A stretch of 64,000 nt of DNA from Acanthosoma haemorrhoidale (Eukaryota > Arthropoda > Insecta > Hemiptera > Acanthosomatidae): positions 103,065,189 through 103,129,188 of the forward strand of contig OV884009.1 of assembly GCA_930367205.1 (NCBI GenBank), read 5' to 3'. Below are positions 43,925 through 54,942 of the stretch, one piece after another. Position 1 is the first letter of the stretch. Every line of letters starts with the position of its first letter. The position numbers and the translations under genes are program-made. The notes beneath the pieces were generated by a model. That model was not told the DNA's origin. It did no database searches and worked only from the letters and a program-made list of their open reading frames with translations.

Positions 43925-44174
43925 TTTGAACCATTACTTTTTAAGATACACAGCTCTCCAAAAAGTGAAAACTTATTTTGTGAAATATCGTCAAAAATAA
44001 TCGTTCTACGAGACCATTTATAAAGAATGAATTTGAAGTAAATTTAATTAGCTTTCATTTCAGTCCATAAGAGAATGTTCAGGCTCAATAGTTCTCTTTA
44101 AAATAGTAGATAACCAAAAACATTGAAAAGTGTAAAAGTTTTAATTACAAATTTTTACTATATTCTAATAAAAA
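43925..44174. repeat. 250-bp direct repeat, copy 2
   Basis: Same orientation as copy 1. Contains GAAATATCGTCAAAAATAAT, then CGTTCTACGAGACC and ATAAGAGAATGTTCAGGCTC. No coding potential. Confidence 0.75.
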
Positions 44175-44339
44175 GAATAAATATAAAATGTAAACCGAGT
44201 GTACATGAGAAATTATTGTACTTAAAAATTAAAAGCTTTTCAAGTTGTACGTTTGCGCATGCGCAAACAAAAGTAGTTGATGGAATATGATAATATTGAT
44301 ATGGGACCATCTGAGTACCAACCTACACAATGCATGAAA

Positions 44340-44895
44340 ATTTACTTTAATATATTAACGTGGTGGTCAAAATGGAAGGTTTTAATTATATAAAATACAA
44401 TTTAATATACAATGTATTTTATCACCAATGTTTTACTGACTTGTAATTTAATTTAATATGATTTGAGAGATCTTACTAGCTAAGAATACAAACTATTTCT
44501 TACTGTTTACAACAGTGGTTTCAAGATAGGAAGCCCAGATCCAGACCTCAGCGTCTTCACAAGCCTGTCTTCGGTATTGGTCCCGTACAGAAATCAGTCA
44601 GGTCCACCTCGGACCTTGGACAAAACGAAGTAGCCTTTGGCTGCCTCTTCCGCTCCTTATATGTCATAAAACCTACATACATACTCCTCGACCCAACCTT
44701 CAGCCTTCGTTTTCCTTTTCTTTTAGTTCTAGCTGTTAAAAACTACCCCCATTAAACCGAGTGGAAACGTGACTTTTTAGCACCCTCAAACTTGCACCCT
44801 ATCCAAAGGTTAGGGTATTGCAAAATCAAGGCGATCTCTACTTTTTTAAATTAATTTTATTTTTTACGTTCCCATGTCGGGATCGAACACATATA
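44340..44895 (+). repeat. LTR-like repeat family, copy D (5'-truncated)
   Basis: Begins within the family at ATTAACGTGGTGGTCAAAAT. It runs through GATCTTACTAGCTAAGAAT, GGTTTCAAGA and a GC-richer part near 44,530-44,660, and ends CGTTCCCATGTCGGGATCGA near 44,888. It lies immediately left of the mariner at 44,973. It lacks the first ~350 bp of copies A-C. Confidence 0.5.
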
Positions 44896-44972
44896 ACGAT
44901 AGATTAAACTTGCTTGTGGAAATAAATGCAATTATTTAGTAACATAAATATAAACATATATATATATATATA

Positions 44973-45815
44973 TTGGGTTGGCAAGAAAGTGATTTCGTTT
45001 CGCACCGTTCTGTTTGCAGCGTTATGTTTGTTTCGTTATTCTTTGGTCAATGATAGAATTTTAGAGATTTGTAGTCGATACCTTTAGGTTGCAATAGAAA
45101 GTAATTCCGTGTAATTTTGTTTACAGATGTTTACGGTCAGTTTTAAGATGGAGTGCAAAAATAAGCATTTTCGACAAATTTTACTTTTTTTATTTTCATA
45201 AAGGCAAGAAATCGGCTGAGGCTCACAAAGAGATATGTGAAGTTTATAGTGTTGATTGTTTAACAGAACGCACGTGTCAGAATTTTTTTAATAAATTTTG
45301 TTCTGGAGATTCTTTACTGAACGATCACCAACATTCTAGTCAACCTGCGTGTGCAAAAGCCATAATTGAATTGAATCATTATATAACTGTGCAAGAGATT
45401 ACAAAACAATTAAATGTTTCAGACACAATTGAAAATCATATAAGACGTCTTGGACTTGTTAAGAAGCTCGATATTTGGGTTCCACCACGACAGTGCGTGG
45501 CCTCACACATCTTTAGCAAAACGTACGAATCTATTGGGGCTTAGTGATATTTTCGGTTGGGAGGTGATGTCGCAACCCCCATACAACCCCGACTTTGCAC
45601 AATCGGATTATCATTTATTTCGAAGTTTACAATACTTCTTAAATGGTATAAATTTCAGAAATAACGATGACCTCAAATCGCACTTGGTTGAGCTTTTTTC
45701 TGATAAGGACCAGAAGTTCTATGAACGCGGGGTCATGAAGTTACCAGTAAGGTGGTAAAAGGTCAACGAACAGAATGGTAGATGTTTGACTGATTAAAGT
45801 TTATTTTTTGTATAT
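44973..45815 (+). mobile_element. Mariner transposon, internally deleted, 3' inverted repeat missing
   Basis: The 5' end is TTGGGTTGGCAAGAAAGTGA, a classic irritans-type mariner inverted repeat, preceded by a TA-rich run (insertion at TA). The transposase start ATG is at 45,148 and the usual 3' UTR words (GATTAAAGTTTATTTTTTGT) follow the stop. The matching 3' inverted repeat is absent, so the right end was lost. Non-autonomous. Confidence 0.85.
45148..45758 (+). pseudogene. Mariner transposase with central deletion
   Basis: The N-terminal DNA-binding domain is readable (KGKKSAEAHKEICEVYSVDC, FFNKFCSGDSLLND, ENHIRRLGLVKKLDIWVP). At about 45,480 it jumps, with a frame change, to HHDSAWPHTSLAKRTNLLGL (second catalytic Asp), removing the first catalytic Asp and about 120 residues. 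The rest, SQPPYNPDFAQSDYHLFRSL through KFYERGVMKLPVRW, is in frame. Four extra residues (SDIF, 45,543-45,554) sit between the second and third catalytic Asp, breaking the normal D34D spacing. It cannot be active. Confidence 0.85.
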
Positions 45816-46440
45816 ACGGTCATTTCCATCCACTCAACGGCAATACTCCTTCTACCAAACCTTATCTCAGTAGTCAAACCCCGGATATTTTATTTATTAT
45901 CTCCTCCCAATCCACTGCTATATAAATATAACATCAGGAATGTCGGCCATATGTAGCCATAATTATACATAATGCACCCATAACACTTTAGTGTAACCCG
46001 ACACATAAATATAATATAGGAAATAATATAATTAAGAAATATAAATCGGCTACTGTTATGTGTATGTAAATGTATATGTCTTTGTCGGTGGCTAGCAAAA
46101 GGGGGTTTGACGGACAAGCAATAACCTTTTGATCGCCACGGAATAGAAGTAGAGGTTAAGATCACGTCAAAACCATTCGAGGCACCGGAGAGTGACATCA
46201 AAGAAAACACCGATTCAAGCTTCTAGTAGAAATAGAAGTACTCTAGCAGAAACATTAGACGGGTTGTGAAAAATGACCTTCGCAAGTTTACAAGCTCGCT
46301 TGGTTAGAGGTGATGCGAAGAAAACATCTTTTGTTTCAAGGAGGTCAATGAATAGACCGACCAGAAGGAAGATAGGTGTGCTAGGAGGAGTGTGGATGAA
46401 GTGGAAACAAGATAGGTTGAAGAGCACTTATTTCTGAGAC
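45816..46440. other. No gene recognised; LINE-like repeat remnant
   Basis: The piece 45,865-45,935 (TCCACTGCTATATAAATATA) resembles 47,520-47,590, so a common dispersed repeat is present. The ORFs here are not convincing. Confidence 0.4.
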
Positions 46441-47005
46441 GAGCCAGAGGATGATTTGAGTTTTGGGACGCTGTTTGAGTACAGCCTTGCCAAGAATACG
46501 CCGATGTAATTGTAAGCATAGATTTTAATAGGTACTTTATAAGCTAATGTAATCAGCTATCATTTAAATTCATTTAATATTTCAGTCATGTGAATGAAAA
46601 CATATCATATTGTAAATTCAATTTGAGTAACTGAATTCTTTCCATTGATAACCACGGTAAATTATCAGATAATTTAACTTTGTTATAATTAATTGGGACA
46701 GGATTAAATCCAATCAATTTTAAACAATATTATTTTTATTGTAGATTTACGCCAATGACGCTATATGTAAGCTCATGTGCTATATGCCAATAGTACGCTC
46801 AGAATTTGATAGATTAATCAAATTTAGTAGTTTTAATAATTAAATGGCATCTCATAAAATAAAATATTTGACTTGAGCGTAGTGGCGTGGATCTCCGAGC
46901 AAAAGGAAACATGTATGGATAGATAAAGACATTAGATATATTTTTCTAAAGTTGGATATATTCGTAAACATTATGTATATTTTTATATGTATAAAAATAA
47001 ATTAG
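46440..47005 (+). repeat. Dispersed repeat, copy 2 (first copy at 36,690-37,160)
   Basis: Matches copy 1 at the AAGCATAGATT, ATTGTAAATTCAATTTGA, ATTGATAACCACGGTAAATT and TAGATATATTTTTCTA landmarks, with an extra segment (about 46,770-46,900) between them. Non-coding and AT-rich. Confidence 0.45.
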
Positions 47006-48585
47006 ACCCGAACCAAACGTACCAAATGTTGATATGGCGGCTACTCGTCTCCCAAATTACTTGACGATCCATATTCAGCCTAAAACTATTCAACTGCTTC
47101 CTGTCATCACCTTCCGCAAACTTATACCCCCCCCCTTATCCTTATCCATATCGACTTATATTGCATTGGGTCTCCCGGAATCTCAATTAAAAACTAAATA
47201 TAAACAGTTCAAAGAGAACGTGGAACGCTTCACTTCGATCATGTTATATTCTGCGGCCCACTCGACTGCTATAGTCCCTCTACCACCTTACCTATACTCC
47301 CTCTACTACCTTACCTTCCAAGCCCTATCACGCATACAAATATCCTCCTTAAACTCAAATCTTCAAACCGTTCAGGGATCACAAGATGCCGGTTATCCGA
47401 CCTCCACGCCCCACCCCCACCCCTGCTTATAGATCCGCTTCCTTTGACCACTTCTTTCACACATGTGCATATTTGGAACTCGTCAGCATCTCCATCCATG
47501 ATTGTTCTCCCTCTCAGTTTTCAAATCCCGCCTTTATTATTTCTTCTTTCCTCTCAGTCCACTGCTATATAACTATAAAATCAGCTTCTTGGTCTTACTA
47601 CAGCCCTATATTAGTTTACATTCATCTTATTTTTAGGTCACATTAGTTCCAGAATAAGGTCAAGTTTTTCATTTCATTTCGCTTACTTATACATAATTAA
47701 TAAAAAAAATAATTGAAAACCATTGAAATTTTATTTAACAAAAAAAAATGTCATTCTAATAAGCAATGCATCTAGTCTAAAAACAAGACACTAACATCAT
47801 CGCTCATGAATTATAGTCTTTATTGAAGTACATATAAATTTTAATTTAGGAAAAATAAAATTTATTTTATAAAATACATAGCTTCAAAGGTTGGAGTACT
47901 GGAAAATGGAGGGAGTTGGCATCTGAATATAGTTGTGATCACTATTTCATATTTTATTTTAATTATTAGATACAGTGGAATCTAATTTTATTTCAATACT
48001 TTAAAGAGTTATTATATTTCATCCTGACGACCTTCGATAAATTGTCATAGTACTGTATTGTATTTTGTTTAATATGTCAGACAGGTCTGTATTAAAAAAA
48101 AATTGTTTTACATGAAGTCCTGAATTACTAATTAAAATAAATTATATATTTCAAAATGTTCTAATTATTTGTATAGAGTGAAATGTAGTTCTAAAAGGGC
48201 ACAAATATGGCAAAGATCATGAATATGATTAATATTCATGAAAATTTCTGTTATGAAGACTGTAATTCTGACAGCTTTTCTTCATTTCAATCACTATGAA
48301 CATTTTTTGTGTCAGGCGTTCAGTGAATAACTTTATTGGGTAAATTAGTTTTCTTTTATTTTAGACGATTAGCCAATGAGAACATCAAACAATAATATTC
48401 TAATGAAGTAAGATGAATGATCTAAGCGATTCGCTTTACTAATTCATACCGAGAAATGAATAGCTGACAAAGAAACAATTTTGTAAGATTCCAAGAAAGA
48501 CAAGTGTACCACTTTTCACCGTCATGAATGCCTTGATTATTTGTTAAAAATATTATATCAAAGAATATATTATATTATAATTCAA
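47006..48585. other. No gene recognised; pyrimidine-rich ORF region
   Basis: A 132-residue plus-strand ORF (47,034-47,432) is Pro/Leu/Ser/Tyr-rich with no recognised domain. It sits in a C-rich region with a C9 run at 47,127-47,135. It may be the 3' part of a LINE, since 47,510-47,590 recurs at 45,865-45,935 and, inverted, near 13,000. From 47,660 to 48,585 only AT-rich DNA is seen. Confidence 0.4.
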
Positions 48586-48589
48586 CAAC

Positions 48590-48900
48590 AATCTTTATTG
48601 TGCAATAATTACAATCTGCCTTTTATAAGGCAATCATATATTAATACTATTAAAATGATTCAATGCATATATTTTTTTAATTAAGCAACATTACATCACA
48701 GTTTATAGTAAATAAACATGAACAATACAAGACATTATTTAAAACAAAAATCATTAATTACTTAACAATAAATGTATTATTATAGAAAAAAATTATTTAT
48801 GCTAATTTTATTGCTAATATTCATTCAGTACATTACTTTACAAACATAAATAAAACATAACACCAACTGCAGTCATTCTCCTGCCACCTACCTTCATACA
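48590..48900 (-). repeat. Jockey-type 3' end, TTATAAAAGGCAGATTG subtype
   Basis: The minus strand ends TGCCTTATAAAAGGCAGATT then GTAATTATTGCACAATAAAG (48,590-48,635), as at 14,659-14,708. The preceding ~260 bp also fit a non-coding 3' region. No ORF2 coding sequence is attached. Confidence 0.55.
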
Positions 48901-49267
48901 AACAATGGTGTGTAACACAACATGGTACAATCGCTTCTCAAAAACCCCTCGGGGAAGAAACCAAGCGCATATTATTGCGCAGAATATCGCTTTTCTGATC
49001 CATGTTGGACACCACACAAGTTTATTCAATAATTGTCAAGTATATTACATTCATACTTCATACTTCATTTTATATTTTAAACCATGTCGTTCTTTGAAAA
49101 TCGCTTTCAACAACTAAAACAAAAAGGTGTAAATAGCTAAAATAAGTAACATAAGAACACCCATTTTAATTGAGATTAATTACTTAATTATTTTAGGGCT
49201 TCCGAGCTGAACAGTTTAACAGCTTAACAGTTAGCGAAACGGAAATGAATTTTGCATGTTCCATTTT

Positions 49268-49585
49268 TTTTTTTATTGGAAACGTGTGGGAGTCCTGCCA
49301 ATAGCCAATTTCTCCAATCATGGCTCTTCGTCAGCCTCCGCTGGCCTGTATCCGGTGACGTGGCAGACGGAGGAGCGTGGGGGACTTCCCAAGACTCCGC
49401 TTCCTCTTTCGCATGCGAGGGAGGTGACAACCATGTGGATTTGGGACGTCTCTGGGCTATTTGTAAATACTGTATGAGTGAGCGAGTGAATGATTGTAAA
49501 TATGGTATGAATGAAAACATTTATCACAATTACTTATTGCCCAATGAGGCAGATTGTAATTTTATCATAATAAAGTTGTTTTATT
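49268..49585 (+). repeat. Jockey-type 3' end (GGGAGTCCTGCCAAT... family)
   Basis: GGGAGTCCTGCCAATAGCCA through GTCTCTGGGCTATTTGTAAA to TTGCCCAATGAGGCAGATTG and AATAAAG. It aligns along its length with 60,904-61,200, where it follows the Jockey ORF2 C-terminus, which identifies it as the 3' end of that family. 5'-truncated, as is usual for LINE insertions. Confidence 0.7.
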
Positions 49586-49599
49586 GTTGTTATTTATTG

Positions 49600-52200
49600 G
49601 AACTTTATTAGGAACTGGAATCCTATATGGATTCCTATGGAAAGCTTTAGATATAAAATAGATTTTTAGATGAATCTTAAGAAAGATAGTGAGAGAAGCT
49701 TAGTTAATAAACCCAGAACCGACTATTGGCACTTGTTAATGTACATCATTATACTATCCAAAACATACGAGTATGAAACATATACCGTATTGTTGTTACC
49801 GATATTGGACACTATAATACTTGTTTCAAAATGAAGCATGAAAGGCTAAAAACTTGGTTTATTTAAAATTTATTTTCATTAAATTAAATTATGTATTTCG
49901 ATAAGGTACAAGTTAAGTAAATGACTCCACAGACCCATTACGTAAATAGACGTAATTTGATCTCAATTATAATCTGGTCAAATTTCTTCTTTCAATGACA
50001 CCTGCCATTTAGTATGAATCCCTGATACTTTATACTTGTATTTCTTATATTTCTCAACACTAAGTTTTGATTTATGTTATTAGAACAAAATACGGAAGAT
50101 CATTAACAGCAACTATTCAGAATCCATTATGAACCATGAAAGGTAAGCAGGTTGAGAGAATCGTTAACTGGAGCTTCCAAACTGGGCTGCCAACAGGATA
50201 CAAAGAAAAATCGTGAAAATCTCAATTTCTTCCTTGTTTGGTAAATTTTATTTATTACTCTATTACTCTCTACTGGAAGAATTACTCTAATAATAATGAC
50301 TTTTTATTTTTATACGGTATATACGTGTGAAATAGTTTATAAAAATTTATAATTCAAGTTAAAAATGTAACAAGTAATTTTTGAGAAATAAAAATTTACT
50401 AGTTTCCAAATCCAAAAATTTAAGGAAATTTTCCATTGGATTTAATATATAATATGAATCCTAATTCTGAAATAAAAAATATTAAATACAGATTCTTTGA
50501 GCTATTTACCAAGAAAATTGAACTTATTTTTCTTCACGGCAGCTCATTTCTGTTAAAATCTTCCTATGAACCAATCGCGACTAATGAAAAGGAAAGCTTA
50601 ACTTGTTTTTAATTATCTGTTAGCTCTTCAGAAATACTTACTGAAGAACTTAATTGAAAATTTAATGATTTAATTAAAAATAAAACCAAACTGTTTTTAT
50701 AAAAACCTGTAACATTTATTAATTTTGATTAATACGAAACAGAGGTAATGTGTGCATGAAATTATTTTTTCTTGAGGTTCTTTTGACTAATAGACACACT
50801 CATCCTCGCTAAGTTAATACTGAATTGCACAATAGTCCACCCTCTTGATTTATCCAGACTCGTTAAGTAACACCTTTATGTGCGGCCTTTATCGCACATG
50901 TCAATTGATAATTCAAGTCAAAAATGTAACAAGTAATTTTTGAGAAAAAAAAATTTACTAGTTCCCAACCCAAAAATTTAAGAAAAGTTTCAATTGGATT
51001 TAATTTATCTAAGCCCAATTATACAATTATTGGTGGTATGCGAAGGTAAATTATTAACTGTTGCTCGCCTACCTCATGTTGAATTGTCTAAAGAGTTTTT
51101 TGTAATTGAAATTAGATAACAAATAAATAATAAATTTTGTTAATACTTATTTTTTTTATTAATATTAAAACGTTTAAAATATAACTATACCCTCTACTTC
51201 ATAGATATTTTTATTATATCCAGTTTAATTAATGGCTATTTCTTACTTTTGTAATTTAGTTTTCTTCATAATTAATCCAATTGTAAATATGTAAATTTTC
51301 GAAAGGAAAAAAATTTAAATAAAATCAGCATATCAAATAAAAAATAGTGCCAAATTAACTAAACAAGATACATCCTAGTGAATAATTTGCATTATTTCGT
51401 CGTTAAAAATACAATTGTTTAATGTACTCATGAATGTATTGTGTATTGCTTGACTCAAACCGCATGTGAAACGTTATTTGTACGAGTGTAAGTAAAATTC
51501 ACTGAGGGAGGAAGGCCCTTTATCATGAAACCAGTACGACGTACGATGATAGACTGGGAATTACTCATTAATCCACTAATGCATACAAATGATAGCACTT
51601 GTAATCCAACTAATGTTACCTACACAAGTATTCTTTACCGGAGCACATGAGTGCATAATGGAATATTGGAAATGGAAAAGTAATGCCCGTGGTTTATAAT
51701 AGGACGGAGGATGGACAACGTATCGAATGGGAGCACCAATCCCAAATGTCAAAGTTTAATGCTAATAGGGGTCGTTTTTTTTTCGGTCGACTCAAAGTAC
51801 TACTTGTGGTTATGATTAATTTCTAGAGATTAACCTTTTTTTTCACCAAGATATTTTATTGTTTTCAAGGTTGGTGTAACGTTGAATGCGTGTAATCCCA
51901 ATTTTAAATAAGCAAGACTGGTTTGCTTAAAAAAATCGACCATTAGTGTGTACGGAATGAACGTATTTTAAGATAAAATGACGAAACCGCCCCCAGGAAT
52001 CTAAAAATTGTATAAACTAATCAGTTAGACAGCGAGCTGTAGTTATTTGCCCATTAACTACAGAAACCAAAATTCAAACCGAAAAACATGTTGAGCACAA
52101 ATAACTCAAAATATTCTAATTAATGTTCCAATTTTTACGTGCTCTGCATAAGAACACAAGGAAGCGCTTAAAATAAGAATGTTAAGTGTGACATGTTTTG
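49600..52200. other. No gene recognised; includes a ~100-bp direct repeat
   Basis: AT-rich. A segment at 50,345-50,450 (AAAAATGTAACAAGTAATTT, TTTGAGAAA) recurs at 50,912-51,005 in the same orientation. A further repeat at 51,935-52,130 is listed separately. No coding signal. Confidence 0.5.
51935..52130. repeat. ~190-bp direct repeat, copy 1
   Basis: AGTGTGTACGGAATGAACGT followed by ATTTTAAGATAAAA..., TTGTATAAACTAATCAGTTA and AATTCAAACCGAAAAACATG recurs at 53,336-53,515 in the same orientation with small indels. Non-coding. Confidence 0.7.
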
Positions 52201-52204
52201 AGTT

Positions 52205-52298
52205 ATATTGTATGAATGTGATCATTTATCACAATTATTTATTGCCCAGTAGGGCAGATTGTAATTTTATCATAATAAAGGTGTTTAAATAAAAAAAA
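52205..52298 (+). repeat. Jockey-type 3' tail
   Basis: TATTGTATGAATG, ATTGCCCAGTAGGGCAGATT, GTAATTTTATCATAATAAAG and a short A-rich end; the same tail as at 49,520-49,585. Only the tail is present. Confidence 0.65.
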
Positions 52299-54560
52299 AG
52301 AAAAAATGTTCCAAGTGCAGTGCCTGCAATTATTAGTTTCCCTACTCTCTAATATCATTTTTAGCATGAGAAATTCTCTTATTCATTATTTATATTCATT
52401 AACGTTTTACCTTGTTCCTTGTGATGAATTTTTACCTAAAACGGTTGTGTCACAATTTTTATTTCTTACGTCGATTTTAGACATATCATGGCAGATATAG
52501 GGTTCCTTATCAGCTATTTTATTCCCCTATTTCACATTCCGTAAACTCTTATTATTCTTGAATTGCTTTGTAGATCAATGCAGACAAGTTTCTATTGAGT
52601 CTACAAAGCTAACAAACTATAAAGTAAATGAAATAAACATGGAATTAAGAATCCCTTATCCGCTGACAACTATTTAGTTAAACTCTACTACAAACATTTA
52701 TGAGAGTTCTTTAAAAGAGAAGAAAATGAAGGTTATGGAGCAGAGAGGGATGAGCCCAATCGGCAGCTGAGGAGCAGAGAGGTGAGCAGGGCTCCCCATT
52801 TTAGAGAATTCCGTTGCTAGGATACCACCTCACCCCTCCCACTTTCAGAAAACCCTTACTTATTTTTCCCATGGATACTTCACTCTTCAGAGAGAGGTGG
52901 ATTTTATCTAACGTAATTTATGTCACTGGCGTACTGTTCATCCATCGGTAGTGGCTAATTTCAAATCTACAAATTCCTAGAGAGAATGTCTTTATCTATA
53001 TTCTTCCCGGTTGGTGTATTATCCACAACTACACTTACAATTTTCAAGAAACCTTTGAGTGGTTTATTTTTACTATGCTATAAATAATGTCAATATGAGT
53101 GGTACTACATAGTCGGGAGATGGAAGTACGCACACAAAAATTGTTAGAAATCTATTCTGTATTTTATTAAGTTCACGGAAGTTATTATTATAGATCATAC
53201 TCCAGGATGGCGATACAGGGGCTAATAGTAGTCTGACAAGCAGTTTATAAAATTTTGCTTTATCAGTTTAGATGTTTTGCGAAGGTATGCTAACAGCAAT
53301 GAGATAGTCGGTTAGTCTAATAGATTTTTTTAGGCCGTCAGTGTGTACGGAATGAACGTATTTTAAGATAAAACGAGGAAAACATCCCTAGAAATCAAAA
53401 AATTGTATAAACTAATCAGTTAGATGGCAAGCTGTAGTTATTTGTACAGAAAACAAAATTCAAACCGAAAAACATGTAATGTTTAGTAGTGCACAAATAA
53501 CACAGAATATTCTAATTTGAGGGGATAATGGAACAAGTGGAGGGGTTAATGGTAAGCTTTTATTAATTATGCCTAAGTACTTAACAGTCTGAGACGATTT
53601 AAGTCATTTAACATTTCTTAAATTGAAAAATAAATCCTGAATTAAAACATTATTTAATTAATTACAATATTAATTTATGTCAATTAGACATAGATGGTTA
53701 CAACGAAGAGGGTTCTTTTAGTTTCTAGGGTCATTAGTTTGATGCATCTGCTCTCCAGCAGCGGGCCACAAATTAAAAGGAATTGTATTCGAACAAATTT
53801 TCATTAATGGAGATGTTACTTGATGTGCTGGTATTCACCTATACAAGCTATTAGGCTAGACTACCTAGTGTGATTACAAAACTTAAAAAAAAATGAATAA
53901 ATAAAGATATGACTTAGTGTTTTTTTGTGCCAAAAAAAAGCTGAATATGCGAAAATCTATAATTTTGACTAAGTAGGTTTTATTTATAACTCCAGTGCAG
54001 TAATATGTAACATTTAAATAAACAAAAAGCATCAATTTTCAACTCGCAAATATATTTGTATTTATAAAAAAGTGCATATGTACATACATACGAGTGTATT
54101 CAACAATAGATACATAAGCGCCTTGATATGTTGTAGTGTGTTCAATTTTTGTTTTTACTCTGATTTGATTTATGTAACCTCCGTTCTTATGCTTCTGAAA
54201 GGTATTATTTTTCCATGTTCAGAATTTCCATCATCATCACTTCCATCAGAAGGTGATCAACTGTCTCTAACGCATGCATGATCCATGTTCGAATCAAATG
54301 GATCCTGCTCAGTGTCCAAAATATCGCTTTGGGGCGTGCTAGGATGGGTAAGCAGATGAATGACAACTATTTCGTCGTCCGTGCTGCCGGTTGTGACTTT
54401 CCATCTACTGAACCATTTCGTCTTTGTCTACATTATGGAAATCGTTTCTACTATCATAAAACATGTGTTGTGTCAACCTGTTTATTAGAAGTTCCCCTCT
54501 TCTTGGTCCAGGAAAATATCCATCTATATTTCCATATTGTAATAATAAAGAAACCTTAAG
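52299..54560. other. No gene recognised apart from a repeat
   Basis: AT-rich. A GC-richer patch at 52,730-52,870 (AGCAGAGAGGGATGAGCCCA) carries no ORF or transposon motif. The ORF at 54,278-54,559 has no domain I recognise. The second copy of the 190-bp repeat is at 53,336-53,515. Confidence 0.4.
53336..53515. repeat. ~190-bp direct repeat, copy 2
   Basis: Matches 51,935-52,130; a few deletions and an inserted TAATGTTTAGTAG distinguish the copies. Confidence 0.7.
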
Positions 54561-54710
54561 ACGTCAGTAGGAGAGAAGGAAGCTGGTGGGGGAAACAGCC
54601 GCAAGTGGGGGGAACCCCCCCCCCCCCACGACGGCTGGCCTGCCTATATAACCGGGCCCGTCTTGGGGAAGTCCAGGTGCATCCCACCCAAAAAAAAAAA
54701 AAAAAAAAAA

Positions 54711-54900
54711 ATGAAGTCCGCAAAAAAGAAGGTGAGCCTCATCACCTAGTGTGAATATAAGACTGAGTACTATTAACAACATCAAAAAATTTATTGTATT
54801 ATGCACTCCTCCAAATGCATTTAAATGCAGGAAGATGAGAAATTTGTAAGTCGATTATTATTTTGTTATTTTTCTTTTGTACATTGTATTTGAAATTTTA

Positions 54901-54931
<31 letters not shown>

Positions 54932-54942
54932 TGAAGTCCGCA
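54711..54942 (+). mobile_element. Short poly(A)-ended insertion with 12-bp target duplication
   Basis: ATGAAGTCCGCA occurs at 54,711-54,722 and 54,931-54,942. Between them is about 183 bp of non-coding DNA plus an A run (54,906-54,930), the hallmark of a SINE or 5'-truncated LINE inserted by target-primed reverse transcription. The target bases fit the Jockey ORF2 that continues to the right. A second A run (54,690-54,710) precedes the first copy and ends a separate GC-rich block. Confidence 0.6.

Noticed and set aside
44960..44975. TA-repeat before the mariner as a microsatellite of interest
   Set aside because: Short TA runs are common here and are the normal mariner target.
47034..47432. 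132-residue ORF as a gene
   Set aside because: Pyrimidine-rich composition opens frames by chance; no conserved motif, and neighbouring sequence is repeated elsewhere.
54278..54559. 93-residue ORF and the acidic minus-strand reading beside it as a piggyBac remnant
   Set aside because: Only a short acidic patch suggested piggyBac; no catalytic block was seen on either strand.
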